NCBI GenBank assembly: GCA_019916065.1
Contig: CM034233.1
Span: forward strand, 39,038,862-39,102,861
Direction: 5' to 3'
DNA: 64,000 nt
Source: Vitellaria paradoxa
Taxonomy: Eukaryota > Streptophyta > Magnoliopsida > Ericales > Sapotaceae
Shown here: piece by piece, positions 32,760 to 45,285 of the stretch
Position numbering within the stretch: position 1 is the first letter of the stretch
Layout: each line of letters begins with the position of its first letter
Position numbers and translations under genes: made by a program
The notes under the pieces: generated by a model
The model's input: only the letters and a program-made list of their open reading frames with translations
Database searches by the model: none
Told to the model about the DNA's origin: nothing

Positions 32760-33420
32760 ATGCATCGCAGACAACACATAGGGAGTGTATTGCTATGCTA
32801 CATTGGTGCTAGGAGCATATGAGGAGTGCCCAGGTTTGCCCGTTTTGGTAGTTGGCCTAAAGCAGAATCTAGTAAACCTCGCAGCCTAGCCGTTGGAAGC
32901 GCGATGGTTCGAGCTATGTATTATCTAGAAAATTCTGTTTTTGTTTAGGAAATTTGTTATCTTGAAGATTCTACTTCCGTTCAGGAAATCTATTTTTAGA
33001 AAATCTGTTTATATATTTGAGTCCTAATTGGAATTAAATTTTGTAAGCCTACATATATGTACTTAAGCTTAACATACAATGGGAATTGAAGGGGCATATT
33101 ATAGAGTCTTGTGAGAGAGAGAATTTTTTCTTTGTGAGCTTATAGGTCTTTTTCTTATTTTTCTTTGTATTCTTTTTTTACTTTCTTAGTGAATCAGGAA
33201 GTTCACTTGTAGGGTTAGTCAAGTGAATCAAGCAAAAGTGACGAAAAAATTTGTACGAGTAAATCAAGAAAATTTTAGTATCTTATAATCCGTTGATAGT
33301 GGAATTTGTAATAGAGGTTTTTCTCCTCACGAAAGGATTTTCTCGTTATTCTCTAGTGTTATTCTCTTTATATTGTGTTTGATTGCTTGATTCAAAATTT
33401 TCAGAAATCAATTTTCAGGG
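32760..33420 (+). repeat. LTR-like fragment, unassigned
   Basis: Ordered features of a small copia-type LTR: TATATATTTGAGTCC near 33012, a GAGAGAGAGAATTTTTTC leader near 33113, T-rich and GTGAATCA-type sequence, and no coding. No matching second copy, PBS or TSD is visible, so this is a pattern match only. Confidence 0.3.
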
Positions 33421-34800
33421 ATTTTGTTGCTCACTCAACTCAAGATATTGCCTTTTGAATATATGTTTTCTAATAATTTATATAGCAATCCTATAAACCA
33501 TAAATCAAAACTATCAACAGTGATAATTTCAATGTACTTGCGAAAGGGGATTTTCTCATTCTTAGTTCCAGTAGCTATCTTAGAGAAAAAAAAAATCACA
33601 CCAGGCATTTAGAGATGAGTTAATATCAGTACAGAAAGAGATTTGACTTATTTACTGGAATAGGTACAAATTCATTTACACAATAAATGTAATTATTTAA
33701 TTAAAATTGTTTACTCTAAACATTTTTAATCTAGGTCATGATGTAAACTTGTTTACTTTGAAAACGATTTTACCTAAACCCGTTTATTGTATAAATGAGT
33801 TTAATTCTTATGTAATTGTTTGTGTTCAAAATGATCACAAATCAACTGCACGTTCTTTTATGATTTTTTCCCAAAAGTGTATGTGCATGTGTGTGCGGGC
33901 ATGCCAGTGTCAAAATGATCCAAAGATGTGAATTATGCAATATGAGATCAGAAAAGTAAAGAATGGGATTTTTTGCCTTGAAGAGGACTTTTATAGTATA
34001 TATAGCAAATACAAACCACAAAATTGCAACAAAAGATAACAAAGAAAAGGGATATATAGAAATGAGCCAAATATATAAATACCTGCATCCAAGCCTCTAC
34101 CAACTTGAAAAATCTTAAACTTCAACCCAGAGAAATAGATACAGGTGATCAAAAACCATAACTGTATAAGGATGCATTTTTTTTTTATGAAAATAGTGAG
34201 GATTTAGGAAAACTACGTTAGCCTACTCCTACTCTTATGCGAAATATGAAAAATGACAGACAAAAATGAAAATCTGCAGGGGAATGTTGGTTGAGGACTT
34301 GTTCCTCTTCTTTAATTCTGATATACATAAATGGAGGAAAGAGATTACATCACGCGTATCCTTTCTTCACACATCCTGAAAATGTGGCTGCCTGCCATCT
34401 ACGCTCCAAGCTTCTTGGGGTGTGGTAGTTATTAAAACTGTTGTGGCTTAACTACTTCGGTTGACAGTTTCTTTAAATAGTGCTCAAAGCTTCATCTTCA
34501 TCAGCCCGATTCTCCATGGCTGATCAGTTTCAATTGAACTCTTAGGCTGATGTTAACTATTGGTTGACTGGATTTCATATTTGATTGGCCAACACCACTT
34601 GACCCTTTTATTCTATCCTCCCCATCGTATACTCGATATTTGGCTTGAATTCACAGGATTTGGCCAATAATCAATGTATGTTCCTCAGAAGAGCTTACTT
34701 TATCAGCCTTCAATATCTTAGGCCGATTTTTGAATCTTTAATGATCAAAACTATTTAACGATGCAAGAGTGTAAGGCAATGTGTCACTTTGTGATTAGCT
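33421..34800. other. AT-rich interval upstream of PMD pseudogene, no gene seen
   Basis: Short open frames (33424-33612, 33707-33931) have no recognisable domain. From about 34500 the RGCCGAT-type word becomes frequent (see findings). Confidence 0.5.
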
Positions 34801-35044
34801 AAAGGTTTATGAGGACAAACAATGTTCCCGCATCAAATTGCCCTTTTGAATTCCACACCAGGAAGGTGGCTTTGATGATGCCGTTCTGCATGACTAATTA
34901 TTTCAAGCCTTTCACCTACTCTGCTAAATATATGAATTTATATCATACATTGAGAGCTTTCAAGTTCTCAGTCTTCCAAGCCTTTTGTTCTTGCATCTCT
35001 CTATTTCCTCTCCTTATTCTCAAGCTCTTCAAGCTTTTTCAAAC

Positions 35045-38000
35045 ATGGACAAGGATTCTCAAAAGATGTATGTAACTGGAAAAGAGGCAGGAAAGATGAA
35101 AGTGATGAAGATGTTTGTAACATGGACTGATTCCTCTACTAGAGAAAGGTTCATAGCTCTTGCCAAGGAGGTAATGCTCTCTCTTATTCTTCTTCTCTTG
35201 AGGGCTTTGCCATTTTAGGCTCTTACTTTGATGATTTTTCTCCTAAAGATTCTCCTTTTTCCCTTTATTTTTCTGGTGATAACTTATTTCTTCATTCTTC
35301 TGAACCTTATTCAAAGGAGCATAAGAAACTGGCCCTGATTGAAAAAACCTATGGTACACCATTCTTAGGTAGAATAGGCTAATAGGATAGAAGCTTCTAA
35401 ATCAGAAATCTAGAAAAACGCAGGCATTTTTTACACCATTCAGCTTTGTGTTTTTGGTCGAAATTGACCAACATTTTCACTTTTAATTTTGGGCCGACGT
35501 CACCTTTCCTTTTTGACTTATCGGACTTAACTGGTCTGAGCTCGATTGGAATGGATGTTGATACCCTAATTTGGGCTGAGAAATATGTCGGCCAGGGCAT
35601 TTCTTACCAGGACTCTAAAGACTTAAATGCATATTCAAAATTTTTGGAAGCTTGCATTGGAGAGGATAAGGTTACAGAATGAGAGCACAACAATTTCTTA
35701 GCCATATGGCTCTGCAAATATATCCTTTTCAATGGTTCGCCAAAAATGACCAAGGAATATTTCAGTCTGGCTTCTTTTCTGGCTAACGAAGAAAGATTAA
35801 CTTTAACTCCCTTAGTTTTATCCTCCCTCCATAGGGGGCATCGGTGACTTAGGAATTTTTTTTTTTCAACTGTGGTGGGCTAATTTGGATTTTCCAAATG
35901 TGGCACTAGTCTTATTTTTCAAAATACGAGCCAATATTACCTCGTACCCTTACAATCCAGTGCCTAACTTATGGTTTCGCATTAGCTTTGGCTTCATGTC
36001 AGCCAAATAATTTTGAATCTTACATCAAGTATTTTTATTCACTATCGGCCTTCTTATCTGAAAGTTTTACACCTTTTCATGATCGGTCATTTGGACCATC
36101 ATGGTTTCAACTTTCCACTCTTGAGGGTCTTGATAAATTTTATCAGACTCTTGATTGATATTTGGGCCTCATACTTGATCACTCATGATCTCTCTCATGG
36201 CTTAATCATTGATTCCTCTGCCAACTATTGTTATGGGATCGAGTTTCATCTAACTAATTTCATCGTATGACAGCTTGGTTTAATTTAAGCCATTTGTTCT
36301 CCTTTTACTAATTTGATCGATTTTGGTTCACTAGAAAGATCTATTTTTCGATCTTAAAGTGATATCTTGGCCATTAACAAGAAATTTTGTGATCTCAAGG
36401 CCAAGTTTCAGTTCTTTGACTTTACTTTTTGCCTTTCCTCTCTTCCTTCTTTTGACCAATGGTGGAAGGACTATATAACTATTTCACAACTAGAACCTAT
36501 TGAAGTTATCTTGAAAAGACTATTATCCAGTCGGCAACTTGTTAAAGATTTTAAAAGTATGAGCTCTATTTCACAAGACACACTAAGGTCGACAAAACGC
36601 CATCGAGGTACACCTTCCATTTACTAGTAATAGGAATCAATTCTTAAATTTGAAAAGTCTATAAAATTAAGTGGAATCCGCATCAAATCCCTTCTATCAA
36701 AGTTCAAGTTAAAAACTTTCATGAGAAGAACTATGCACAGTGAGTTCTATTGGCCAGAAACAAATGGGCAAATGAGGTGAGGTAAGGTCGTGAAATAAGG
36801 AATTTTCGCATCTGCCAGTATGAGTATATAACGTATCCCAAGGGGTGGCCTCCCACATTACCTTCGGTTTGCTGTCTACACTTTCCTTCAAGAAAAAATG
36901 AATCCCAAAGTTAGTCCTCTCGGGTATCAATTCGTAACTTGGGATATGGAGCGTTTCCTCCAACATGAGATCTTGTAGATTGTCTCTCTAGCCCCAAGAG
37001 TTACTTTTGGTATTCTCCTTTACTTTTGTAATTTTATTTTCTAACTTAGATTCTCACTTCTTGTTTTTCAGCTTCACACGCCCCACCAAAAACATAAGTG
37101 ATGACAAAGACGAGGATGATGAAGAAAGTAAAGAAAAAACTAGGTCGATGAAGAAAATAAAATTGGCCATAGGAAAACAATTTTTGCTGCCAAAGAAAGG
37201 CCAATCAAAAGTCACCAAGAAACACGTGGTGATTGACAGAACGCTTATCTTCGGAAGAAGATCGGGCATATATTAATATCAAACATCATACTTTGTTAAT
37301 GTATTTATTACATTTTTTAACAACCAGATCTCTTACAGGCCGATGAAGCTAATGCTTCCAACGAGGAAATTCTTTCTCGCAACACCCTCTTAGAACAGCT
37401 TATGGCCTGATCTACTATAGTTCTTGTTAATATTCCTATCTCCATTGATTCTGCTGCTTTTTCATCTATCCTTTGAACAACCATGGAAGATTATGAATCG
37501 CCCATCAAGACTGTTCACAAATTCCTCTTGACCCTTTTCACAGAAGCCATGGAACAGCTCAATAGAACTTCTTTATTGTCGGTCTTAGAGAAGATCCAAC
37601 ATTATTAAGATGCCTCTCCGTCGGTCTCTCTTGCAGTTAAAACAATTTTTGCATCATCTCCCCAATATGACTAAAGAATTTTACCAGGCAATCTCAGCCA
37701 GAAGAGAGTTATTCAATTCTAAGAACGAAGGATGCAAAGGCCGATGAGTTATTTTGCCCCCATTAACAACTTCGAAGTGCTACTCTTCAGATTTAGAACC
37801 TTAAGAAGGCTGAACGAAGTGTTTCCGAGCAAATCAAGGAATTGAAGAACGATTTAAGGGACGCGAAAAGTGCACAGTTGTAGGTCATTCTCACTCAAAA
37901 GGGTCTGGTTAATTCATGTGATGCTACTTTACAAGAGACTGAGGCCTTGGAGACAGAATTTGAAAATTTGAAGGACATAGGGCACTTGGCCGATCTTGAA

Positions 38001-38210
38001 AATTTAAAAATTTGGAATAGGGCTATCAGGAATTCCTTCACAACTTTTCAGTGTTAACCTCTGACCAGTTTAGCGAGGACCCACAATCGGCCGATCCTAC
38101 TGTTGTCAGCCTTCTAAATGACGATCCTCTGGCTCAAAACCTTCCTGTAGAAGATCGGCTAAAAGTTGTTGAGAAGACTCACAAGGAGGCTGAAGAAACA
38201 TAATGCCCTC
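35045..38210 (+). pseudogene. Plant mobile domain (PMD, aminotransferase-like) gene, broken
   Basis: ATG at 35045 (MDKDSQKMYVTGKEAGKMKV) opens a series of plus-strand blocks in changing frames. 35446-35682 reads SKLTNIFTFNFGPTSPFLFD then LSDLTGLSSIGMDVDTL, the first PMD block. 35685-35840 reads NNFLAIWLCKYILF, then YFSLASFLANEERLTLTPLV and LSSLHRG, the hallmark PMD block. 36367-36627 contains FDQWWKDYITI. A charged, lysine-rich segment with likely nuclear signals is at 37077-37276 and a coiled-coil-like tail runs to about 38200. PMD proteins occur both as silencing factors (MAIN family) and inside plant transposons. Many stops exclude function, though some breaks may be introns. Confidence 0.72.
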
Positions 38211-38258
38211 TCTCTTTAAACCTCTCTCAATTACAAACTTAATTTCTTGTCTTATAAT

Positions 38259-38807
38259 AAGGAGCGGGGCTAGAATTTTTGCTGAGAAGGAACTGGGTGC
38301 TGAGGGGGACACAAACACTCAAGAAAAAATAATAATTGATTTATTTTTTATTAAGAGTAAGAGAAAAATGATGTTATTTTTAGAAAAAAATAAATTATTC
38401 TTGAGTATTAACTAGTAAATATATTTCTCACGGTTAATAATTTAAGTATCTGAAATTTATTAGAGATATCTCTCACTACAAAAAATAATATTATTATTAA
38501 ATTTTATTATCTATAGAATTTATTGTATTATATGCTAAATTTACTAATAGTATAAACAAAAATATACAATAATGTATTAAAAGAATACACTTTATTTCAC
38601 AAAAAATATCAAGTTTGATTTTTTTAAACTTCTTATATGTTAAAAAATTTTGAGTTAACTTTAAATTTTTAACAAAATCAAAATATCTTAATTTTTAATT
38701 AATTTAATTTTTTAATAAAATTAAAATAATAAAAAAATATTTTAATAATTTTATCTTAAAAATTGAGGAGGTCACTTGCCCCTTTTCCCCATGTAGCTCC
38801 GCCCGTG
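38259..38807. mobile_element. hAT-type MITE, 549 bp
   Basis: Flanked by the perfect 8-bp duplication CTTATAAT (38251-38258 and 38808-38815). Imperfect terminal inverted repeats: AAGGAGCGGGGCTAG on the left; the complement of the right end is CACGGGCGGAGCTAC. The interior is AT-rich and noncoding. The 8-bp TSD and GGGCGGAGCTA-type end are those of plant hAT MITEs. Confidence 0.88.
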
Positions 38808-38815
38808 CTTATAAT

Positions 38816-39181
38816 CGGCCTTACTGAGGCCTAAACAACTTTTTTAATTTTAATATCTCCACTTATGAATGATGACATCGGCCATTTGGCTAATTTTCGA
38901 ATGATGATTTTTATGTTTTAATGTTTATTTTATGGATGAGCTTGTTTCTAATGAACGGACATAAGATAATATCGATCGTCTGGCCAACCCTCTCTCATTG
39001 CATATGTAAATAACTCAAAATAATTTCGTTCATATGTCAGCGTAAGAGTCCATTTTTATTCCAGTATTTTCTGTTTATAGCCCGAGGGAATTTTTCCCTG
39101 CCCGAGTATTGGAGTAAGTGCCACCTCTTAGGACTTTGTAAATTCAAAAATGACCTTGCCAAAGAGGACTAAATTTACCAT
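38816..39181. other. Interval between MITE and element F, no gene seen
   Basis: Probably the 3' untranslated part of the PMD locus. Two more GGCC(G)AT-like words occur (38815, 38877). Element F begins at 39182; its target duplication cannot be checked because the other end is outside the window. Confidence 0.45.
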
Positions 39182-39465
39182 TGTAAACATAAATTTCGTG
39201 TTTAGAAATTAAATAAAAAACTGCAGCAACAAATTGATTTATTGATTTGAATAAAAATGGATTACAATATTTGATAATTGTTAATTAAATAAATAAAATC
39301 ATTTGATTCTTCTCTTCATGACATCGATTTGAGCATTTGAAGCTTGATCTCGATCTAACACTTGAGTGTTCTTGAAACTTGAGAGTATATGGGGTTTTGG
39401 CAGCATAGTTCAAGAAAGTCTCCTTGTATGGCAAAGGAATGTACTTTTCTCTTTGACAGTGACTC

Positions 39466-39475
39466 TTATTTATAG
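39466..39475 (-). promoter_or_regulatory. TATA box of element F left LTR
   Basis: CTATAAATAA on the coding strand, about 280 bp before the LTR end. The right LTR has CTATAAATAG at the equivalent place (54897-54906). Conservation of both sequence and position supports a real promoter. Confidence 0.65.
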
Positions 39476-41164
39476 ATTTGTGGGAGAAAGTTAACGGTAG
39501 AGTTTAACATCTATAAGATAATTATCTCATTATTTTATTTATTAAATAAGATATAATATCAAGGAGTTTGGATAATATCATACTTTTTAAATAATTATTT
39601 CTTATTTATTTATTTTTTAAGGGATAAATATTAATATGTATTAATTATTTTTAATAGCGTGCCTTACTGACAAGTAGCTCAATTTGATTGGTCGAGTCTT
39701 GTCATCTTTAGATTGCATCATTTTTACACTTGACGACCTGTCATTTATCCACATGTGCAAATTTGTTGAAATTCTCTATAAGACACGTGGTGAGATTTGA
39801 TTTGTTAATCTAAGTGAGCTTTTATCTAACACTTGGCAATATTTAATTGGCCACAATTTGTGTGTCTACGAATACCCTCTCGAGACTTGATCATGTACAA
39901 GTTGCAGTAGTGCTAAAAAGTGAGTAGATCTCGAATTTTGAGAATTTGGCACCATTGACTGGAACAATTTAGGTTCTCATACAATGACAATTTTGTTTTT
40001 TTAAATTTAACAGAAATCATATTTCATATATTTCAATTTACATAAATAGAAATTAAAAATAATGAATTTGAATTTATTTCGAATTCTAAATTTGGTAGGA
40101 ATCGGAAATATATGTTTTTTTTCAAATTATAATTCCAAACTTAAATAGAAATTATAATTTTGCTAAAATTTGGGTCCTTCAATTAAAGTGGAATTGATAC
40201 CACCTTTTTTTAGAATTCAATCCCACGTCAATACTTGGTCAGGCCACCATTTGATTTGGCTTAGGAACCATTGACTTTGACTTTGTTTTGAGTTTGAAAG
40301 GAAGCCTCAGCTACCTACTTAGTTCGGATAGAAATTTGGTTGGGTCCTATGATTGATTTAAGCAATCCAATCTTTAAGCATAACCAAAAATTAAAGCCAC
40401 AGTGATAGTAGGATATCATTTTAAAAATTCAACTCAGGACAGAATTCCTGAACAAATTAAAAGTTTGAATTTTCCTACATTGTAAAGACTAGAATTATTT
40501 TTTAATTCCAGTATGATTTGGATTTAGAATTTATCTTCTTTTGAGTAATTCAAATTTAATTGAGATTTACTTTCCTTAGAATTTGATCAGAATTTGACAA
40601 CTCTAATTCAAATTACAATTGGAATAGGATTTAATTTTGCCAATATAAATAAGCCTTCACCCATTCTTTTCTTCAATTCAAAATAGTTTCTGGTGAAGTG
40701 GAAAGCAGGCATCTTTATTTCTCTTCTATTGGCGAGACAGAGCAATATCTTTTTTTCTCTTCTTTCAAGTGCAATAGCATCTTCATGTATGCATCAAGTT
40801 TAAAGTAGATGCCTTGCATGGAAGCAGCCTTGTAATTGTTCCTATTTGCTGATCATCAACTTGATTCAAACTTGAGATTTTCTTATTATTAATTTGTATG
40901 ACTTCATCTGTAGATTTCAATGCATATTAATTAGACTGCAACACATCTAATATTATTCTTGATCCAAAGTGTCTTTCAGGTAAACATTTTTCCTTTATTT
41001 TATTCCCTTTCTATTATTTATTTATTTGCATCTTGCTCCTTGACTTCAGGATTTCAGCTCCACAATTATCAGCTTGTTGACTTTTGACTCCATCAATTTG
41101 GAATTTGCATCTATTTGAGTATATATCACCTAGAACTTTTGAATTCTGCTTTGGCATTAAATTC

Positions 41165-42175
41165 AGGGTTATATCTATTTAAGCCTTTATTATTTGAATA
41201 TTTCATCGGTTCGACCTTTTATTATTTGAAAACTTTAGCAGTTCAAACTTTTATTATTTTAAGCCTTCATCCGTTCAAGCTTTTATTATTTGAAGACTCA
41301 TCAATTTGAGCTTTTATTATTTGAAGACTTTATCTGTTCAAGTATTTATTATTTGAAGACTTCATTAGTTCAAGCCTTTATTATTTCAAGCCTTCATCAG
41401 TTTGAGCTTTTATTATTTGAAGACTTCATTAGTTTGAGCTTTTATTATTTTGAAGATTTCATTAGTTTGAGCTTTTATTATTCGATGACTTCATCACTTC
41501 GAACTTTTATTATGTGAAGACTTCATCAGTTCAAGTCTTTATTATTTCAAACCTTCATCAGTTCGAGTTTTATCATTTGAAGACTTCATTAGTTTGAGGT
41601 TCTATTATTTTAAGACTTCATCGCTTTAAGCATTTATTGTTTTAAGATTTCACCAATTCGAGCTCTTATTGTTTTAAGCCCTTATCACTTTGAGCTTATA
41701 CTATTTCAAGTCTTCATTAGTTTGAGTTTTTATTGTTTGAAAACTTCATCAGTTCAAGCTTTTATTACTTCGAGACTTATCACTTCGAGCTTTTATTCTT
41801 TCAAGCCTTCATCACTTTGAGCTTTTATTATTTCAAACTTTTGTCACTTCAAGCTTTTATTATTGAAGACTTCATTAGTTCAAGCTTTTATTATTTGAAG
41901 AGTCTGGCAATTCACGCTTTTATTGTTTGAGGACTTTGACAGTTCAAGTTTTTATTACTAGTTCAAGCCTTCATCTATTTAAGCTCTTATTATTTGAAAA
42001 TTTCATCACGTCGAGCATTTATCATTTGAAGACTTCATCAATTCGAGCTTATATTATTTCAAGCCTTCATCAGTTTGAGCTTTTATTCATTGAAGACTTC
42101 ATCAGTTCCGATTTTTTACTATTTTGAAGACTTTTTCAGTTTGAACTTTTATTATTATCTTAAGACTTCTTCAAT
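41165..42175. repeat. 32-bp minisatellite in element F left LTR
   Basis: About 30 degenerate units of the form AGTTCRAGCTTTTATTATTT followed by GAAGACTTCATC or CAAGCCTTCATC. Two monomer types alternate irregularly. The open frames here (LLLFEDFI-type repeats) are artefacts of the array. Confidence 0.88.
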
Positions 42176-42179
42176 TCGA

Positions 42180-42520
42180 GCCTACATCAGCCGGAGCTTT
42201 TGAATTTGGCTTTAGTAAGAATTTGGGGTTAAAAGTTTTATGAGCCAACATCTGTTCACTCCTACATCGCCAACCTTTGAATTCAACTTCGGGAAGCATT
42301 TGGGGCTAAAAGTTTGTTCATGCCAGCATTTGGTCATGCTTATATCAGCCAAAGCCTTTAAATTTCGCTTCAATAATAATTTAAGGCTAAAAGTTTATTC
42401 GTGCCAGCATCCGTTCACGCCTACATCAACCAGAGCCTTTGAATTCAGCTTCGGTAAGAATTGGGGGTTGAAAGTTTCTTCATGCCTCCTGGCCTCTAAA
42501 GCTAACCTAGGGACTTCATT
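42180..42520. repeat. Tandem repeat of about 85 bp in element F left LTR
   Basis: About four units, each with CAGCATyyGTTCAygC, CyTACATCA, GAGCCTTTGAATTCrrCTTC and GGGGyTrAAAGTTT. The right LTR copy lies at about 62850-63170. Confidence 0.75.
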
Positions 42521-43410
42521 GAAGGCCTTTAGGATCTCTATATCAAATTCTTAGGATTTTGGATAGCATTGAAGGCCTTAGGAATCTTAGTGTCAGGTCT
42601 CTAAGATGTTGTTGGATTGTTTCCTTTCAAATTATGGTTACATTCAACAATTATTCATTACATGGTCAGAATATTCTCCATTTTCTTAATATTGGCCAAA
42701 GGCAAATCCTATTCAGTGCAAAGTGGTAGTATGAATATGTACACATCTAAGGAAGTTCTATCTAGGAGATTAGGTTTTAAGTGGGACCAGTGTGACCCCT
42801 CTAATCTTTTTTGAGAGCTTACTTAGTAGGCACTATTCTTCTCTATGGTAAAATGCCTTGTCAGAAGACATCTTTAGAAGCGTTATTCTTGTAATCTTCA
42901 CTTTATTCTAAAGATTATGATGTTGACCGTTTCCTGCTATTGAGTGATCAGATCGACATCAGAAAGACTTCTTGGAGATGTTCTTAGCGTATCACAAATT
43001 TTATCATGAGAGTATGAACTATAAATTCACTACTCATGATTGTGTCAATTTTTTATCTCAATGTAATGCAAAGAATTTGTTTTTGGAATAAATCAGTTTG
43101 ACAAGAATCATACACTTTGTGATTTTTTTTTTTTTTTTTGAATGGATGACTGAGCTTGAAATAGAATTTCAAACTGTCTATGTGCCCAATTGGGATCAAG
43201 CCAAACATAGTTCATAACAATAAGGAATGAATGGATTTTTCTTTAATGAATGACTGAACTTGGAACAAACTCTAAGTTGCCTATGTACCTAAGATGGGAT
43301 CAAGCCAAGCGTAGTTCGTCAGAATGGAATTTTTTTAATGAATGACTGAACTTGGAACAGACTCCAAGTTCCCTACGTACCCAAGATGGGATCAAACCAA
43401 GCATAGTTCA

Positions 43411-43425
43411 TATTTTTTTTTTTTT
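43411..43425 (-). other. Putative polypurine tract of element F
   Basis: On the coding strand GGCACC then an A run leads to TATGAACTATGC. It is A-rich rather than G-rich, so the exact LTR border may be a few bases off. Confidence 0.4.
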
Positions 43426-43559
43426 GGTGCCTTTCATAGTTTATACTCATGCGGGCCAAGGAATAGTACGTGATTTTTAAGGGTAATAGCACTTAAAAAA
43501 CTTGCTATTTAGGGGCTATTTCTCAAGCCATTTTTAGCAACTATCTTGTATGCTCTATT

Positions 43560-44420
43560 TGAGTAGACTTATTGCATGACATATGAACCATCCCACTTAG
43601 AGTTGAATTTATTGCCAGTACGGTGAGTGGCAATAATGGGTCTTCTCACAGCAAGTACCAAGTCTCCTTTTTTAAAGGATTAAGGGTGGACTATTTTGTT
43701 GAATGCTTTGGAAAGATGAGTTTGATAACATTCTAAACGTTGTTATGCATCAAACCTTTTTTCATCAAGCACTTCCAATTCTTCTAATTGCCGACGAGCA
43801 TTTTTTTCCTGAGTCAGACCTTCTTGAAGAGTTATCTGTAATGATGAGATTTGACACTCGAGGGGGAGAGTAGCTTCCATGCCATACGCCAAAGCATAAG
43901 CCCAAAGAGCATCTCCAATTCTCTTGTGCATGTCTCACTTTGACTTTATAACCACTTTCTTCAACAGATTTCCAAGAATCTTGCTGAATGCTTCGATAAG
44001 ACCATTTGCAGGTACATTGTACATAGAAGAGTTGCACTATTTGAAGCTGAAATTCTCGCATAACTTGTCCATCAAACTATTGTAGAAAGGCTTCCCATTA
44101 TCAGTGATGATGTATTGTGGCACACCACATCTGAAGATGATATTAGTGCGAATGAAATCTACGACATTTTCTTTTTTAACTTCTCTTAGTGGTACTGCTT
44201 TAGCCTACTTAGAGAAGTAATCAGTCGCTAACTAAATGTACAAATGACCAGTAGAAGACTAGGGCAATGGCCCCACTACATCTAGCCCCCATGCATCAAA
44301 TGGCTAAGAAGCCATAGTTGGATGGAGCAGTTCTGGCGGTTGATGTACACAGTTTCCATAGAATTGATAAGCTTGGCATCTGTTAGCGTACTCTATAGAA
44401 TCTTTCACCATCATAGGCCA
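43560..44420 (-). pseudogene. Element F integrase (Tat-type)
   Basis: From right to left: the end of the zinc finger (CQAYQFYGN), core start PFDAWGLDVVGPLP (after a stop), ATDYFSK, VPLREVKKENVVDFIRTNII and FRCGVPQYIITDNGKPFYNS with the second catalytic Asp. MHKRIGDALWAYALAYGMEA and TLPLECQISSLQ follow at 43931-43743, then KKGDLVLAVRRPI and GNKFNSKWDGSYV as the C-terminal domain. These are standard Tat/Ogre-type integrase blocks. At least five stops interrupt it. Confidence 0.85.
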
Positions 44421-44771
44421 ATAGTAGCCCATTTTTTTTATTCGAAAGTAAAGTTTTGGACCAGATTGATAAGTGTCACATAAACCAGAGTAAGCTTCAT
44501 CTAAAGCTTGTGTAGTTTCAACCTGTCCTATGCAACGAAGGAGTAGTCCTTAGAAAGAACAATGATAGAGTGTGTCCTTGTAGTAGACAAATCTTAAAAC
44601 TCGATGCTTTATGCCAGTTCTTCTACGTGGATCTTCTGGTAACTTCTAATGGAGCAGAAAATCAATGAGCAGTCAATGTTAGTCATTTTCTTCAATTTTA
44701 AGGATTGAGGTTACATTTACATCTCTTTCATTATTGTCTTCATCATCGAAGAGTAGAGGAACAACCCATCT

Positions 44772-45220
44772 TTAACAAATTGAGATTCGTATCTCTTGAT
44801 CAGGCAATGCAAGTATTAAAGCAAGCTTAGCAATGGAATCCACTTGTTTAGTATCTTTTCTTGGTATATGTTCTAAGGAAACGCCGCCAATCCATCCTAT
44901 CAATCGAATTGCATAGTTATAATAAGGAATAAGTTCAGGCTTCCTTACTTCATAAATGTTTAGCAACTGACTAATTATCAATTTTGAATCTATCTATACA
45001 CTAAGTTTTAACTAATTTATATCGACAGCCATTTCCAACCCAAGTATGACTGCTTGATATTTAGCTTCATTATTTGAACAAAGCTGTGTAATAGTGAAGG
45101 CATAAGGCAACACTTCTCTCTCAAGAGTGAGAAACACTACACTAGCTCCTACCCCACTATGTTGAGCTGCTCCATCGAAATACGTCTTTTATGGTTATCG
45201 AACTTCCACAGAGAAGACGT
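44772..45220 (-). pseudogene. Element F second RNase H (Tat-lineage type)
   Basis: Starts with a YFDGAAQ-like acidic site region near 45180, then SNNEAKYQAVILGLEMAVDI and SKLIISQLLNIYEVRKPELI, ending IEHIPRK-like text (LEHIPRKDTKQVDSIAKLAL) and LPDQEIRISIC. The pattern DGA ... NNEAEY ... DSQLV ... is the extra RNase H of Tat-lineage elements, distinct from the RNase H attached to RT. One or two stops interrupt it. Confidence 0.82.
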
Positions 45221-45285
45221 ATTCGTCTGGCAGTTTTTTGATAGCTCACAAACAGCAAGTATGACATGATCAGCTAGGAAATCAA

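Larger units (their letters stand above)
39182..43410 (-). repeat. Element F 3' LTR (left copy)
   Basis: 4229 bp. On the coding strand it starts TGAACTATGC after an A-rich PPT-like run and ends near TTTACA. It is packed with tandem repeats: a 32-bp array (about 41165-42175), an array with units near 85 bp (about 42180-42520) and another near 85-90 bp (about 43130-43410). The short R-U5 part lies at 39182-39440. Confidence 0.85.

Noticed and set aside
32870..32920. tRNA-like segment with TAGCCGTTGG and GGTTCGAGCT
   Set aside because: The boxes are incomplete, with no cloverleaf, tail or duplication; too weak for a SINE or tRNA call.
41115..42127. Several open frames with LLLFEDFI-type repeats
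   Set aside because: The 32-bp minisatellite is read in all three frames; there is no start context or domain.
41165..42175. CRISPR-like regular repeats
   Set aside because: Units are directly adjacent and degenerate without unique spacers, in a plant LTR.
44224..44440. Possible host gene exons in the 39-64 kb region
   Set aside because: All recognisable protein similarity there belongs to the Tat or copia elements.
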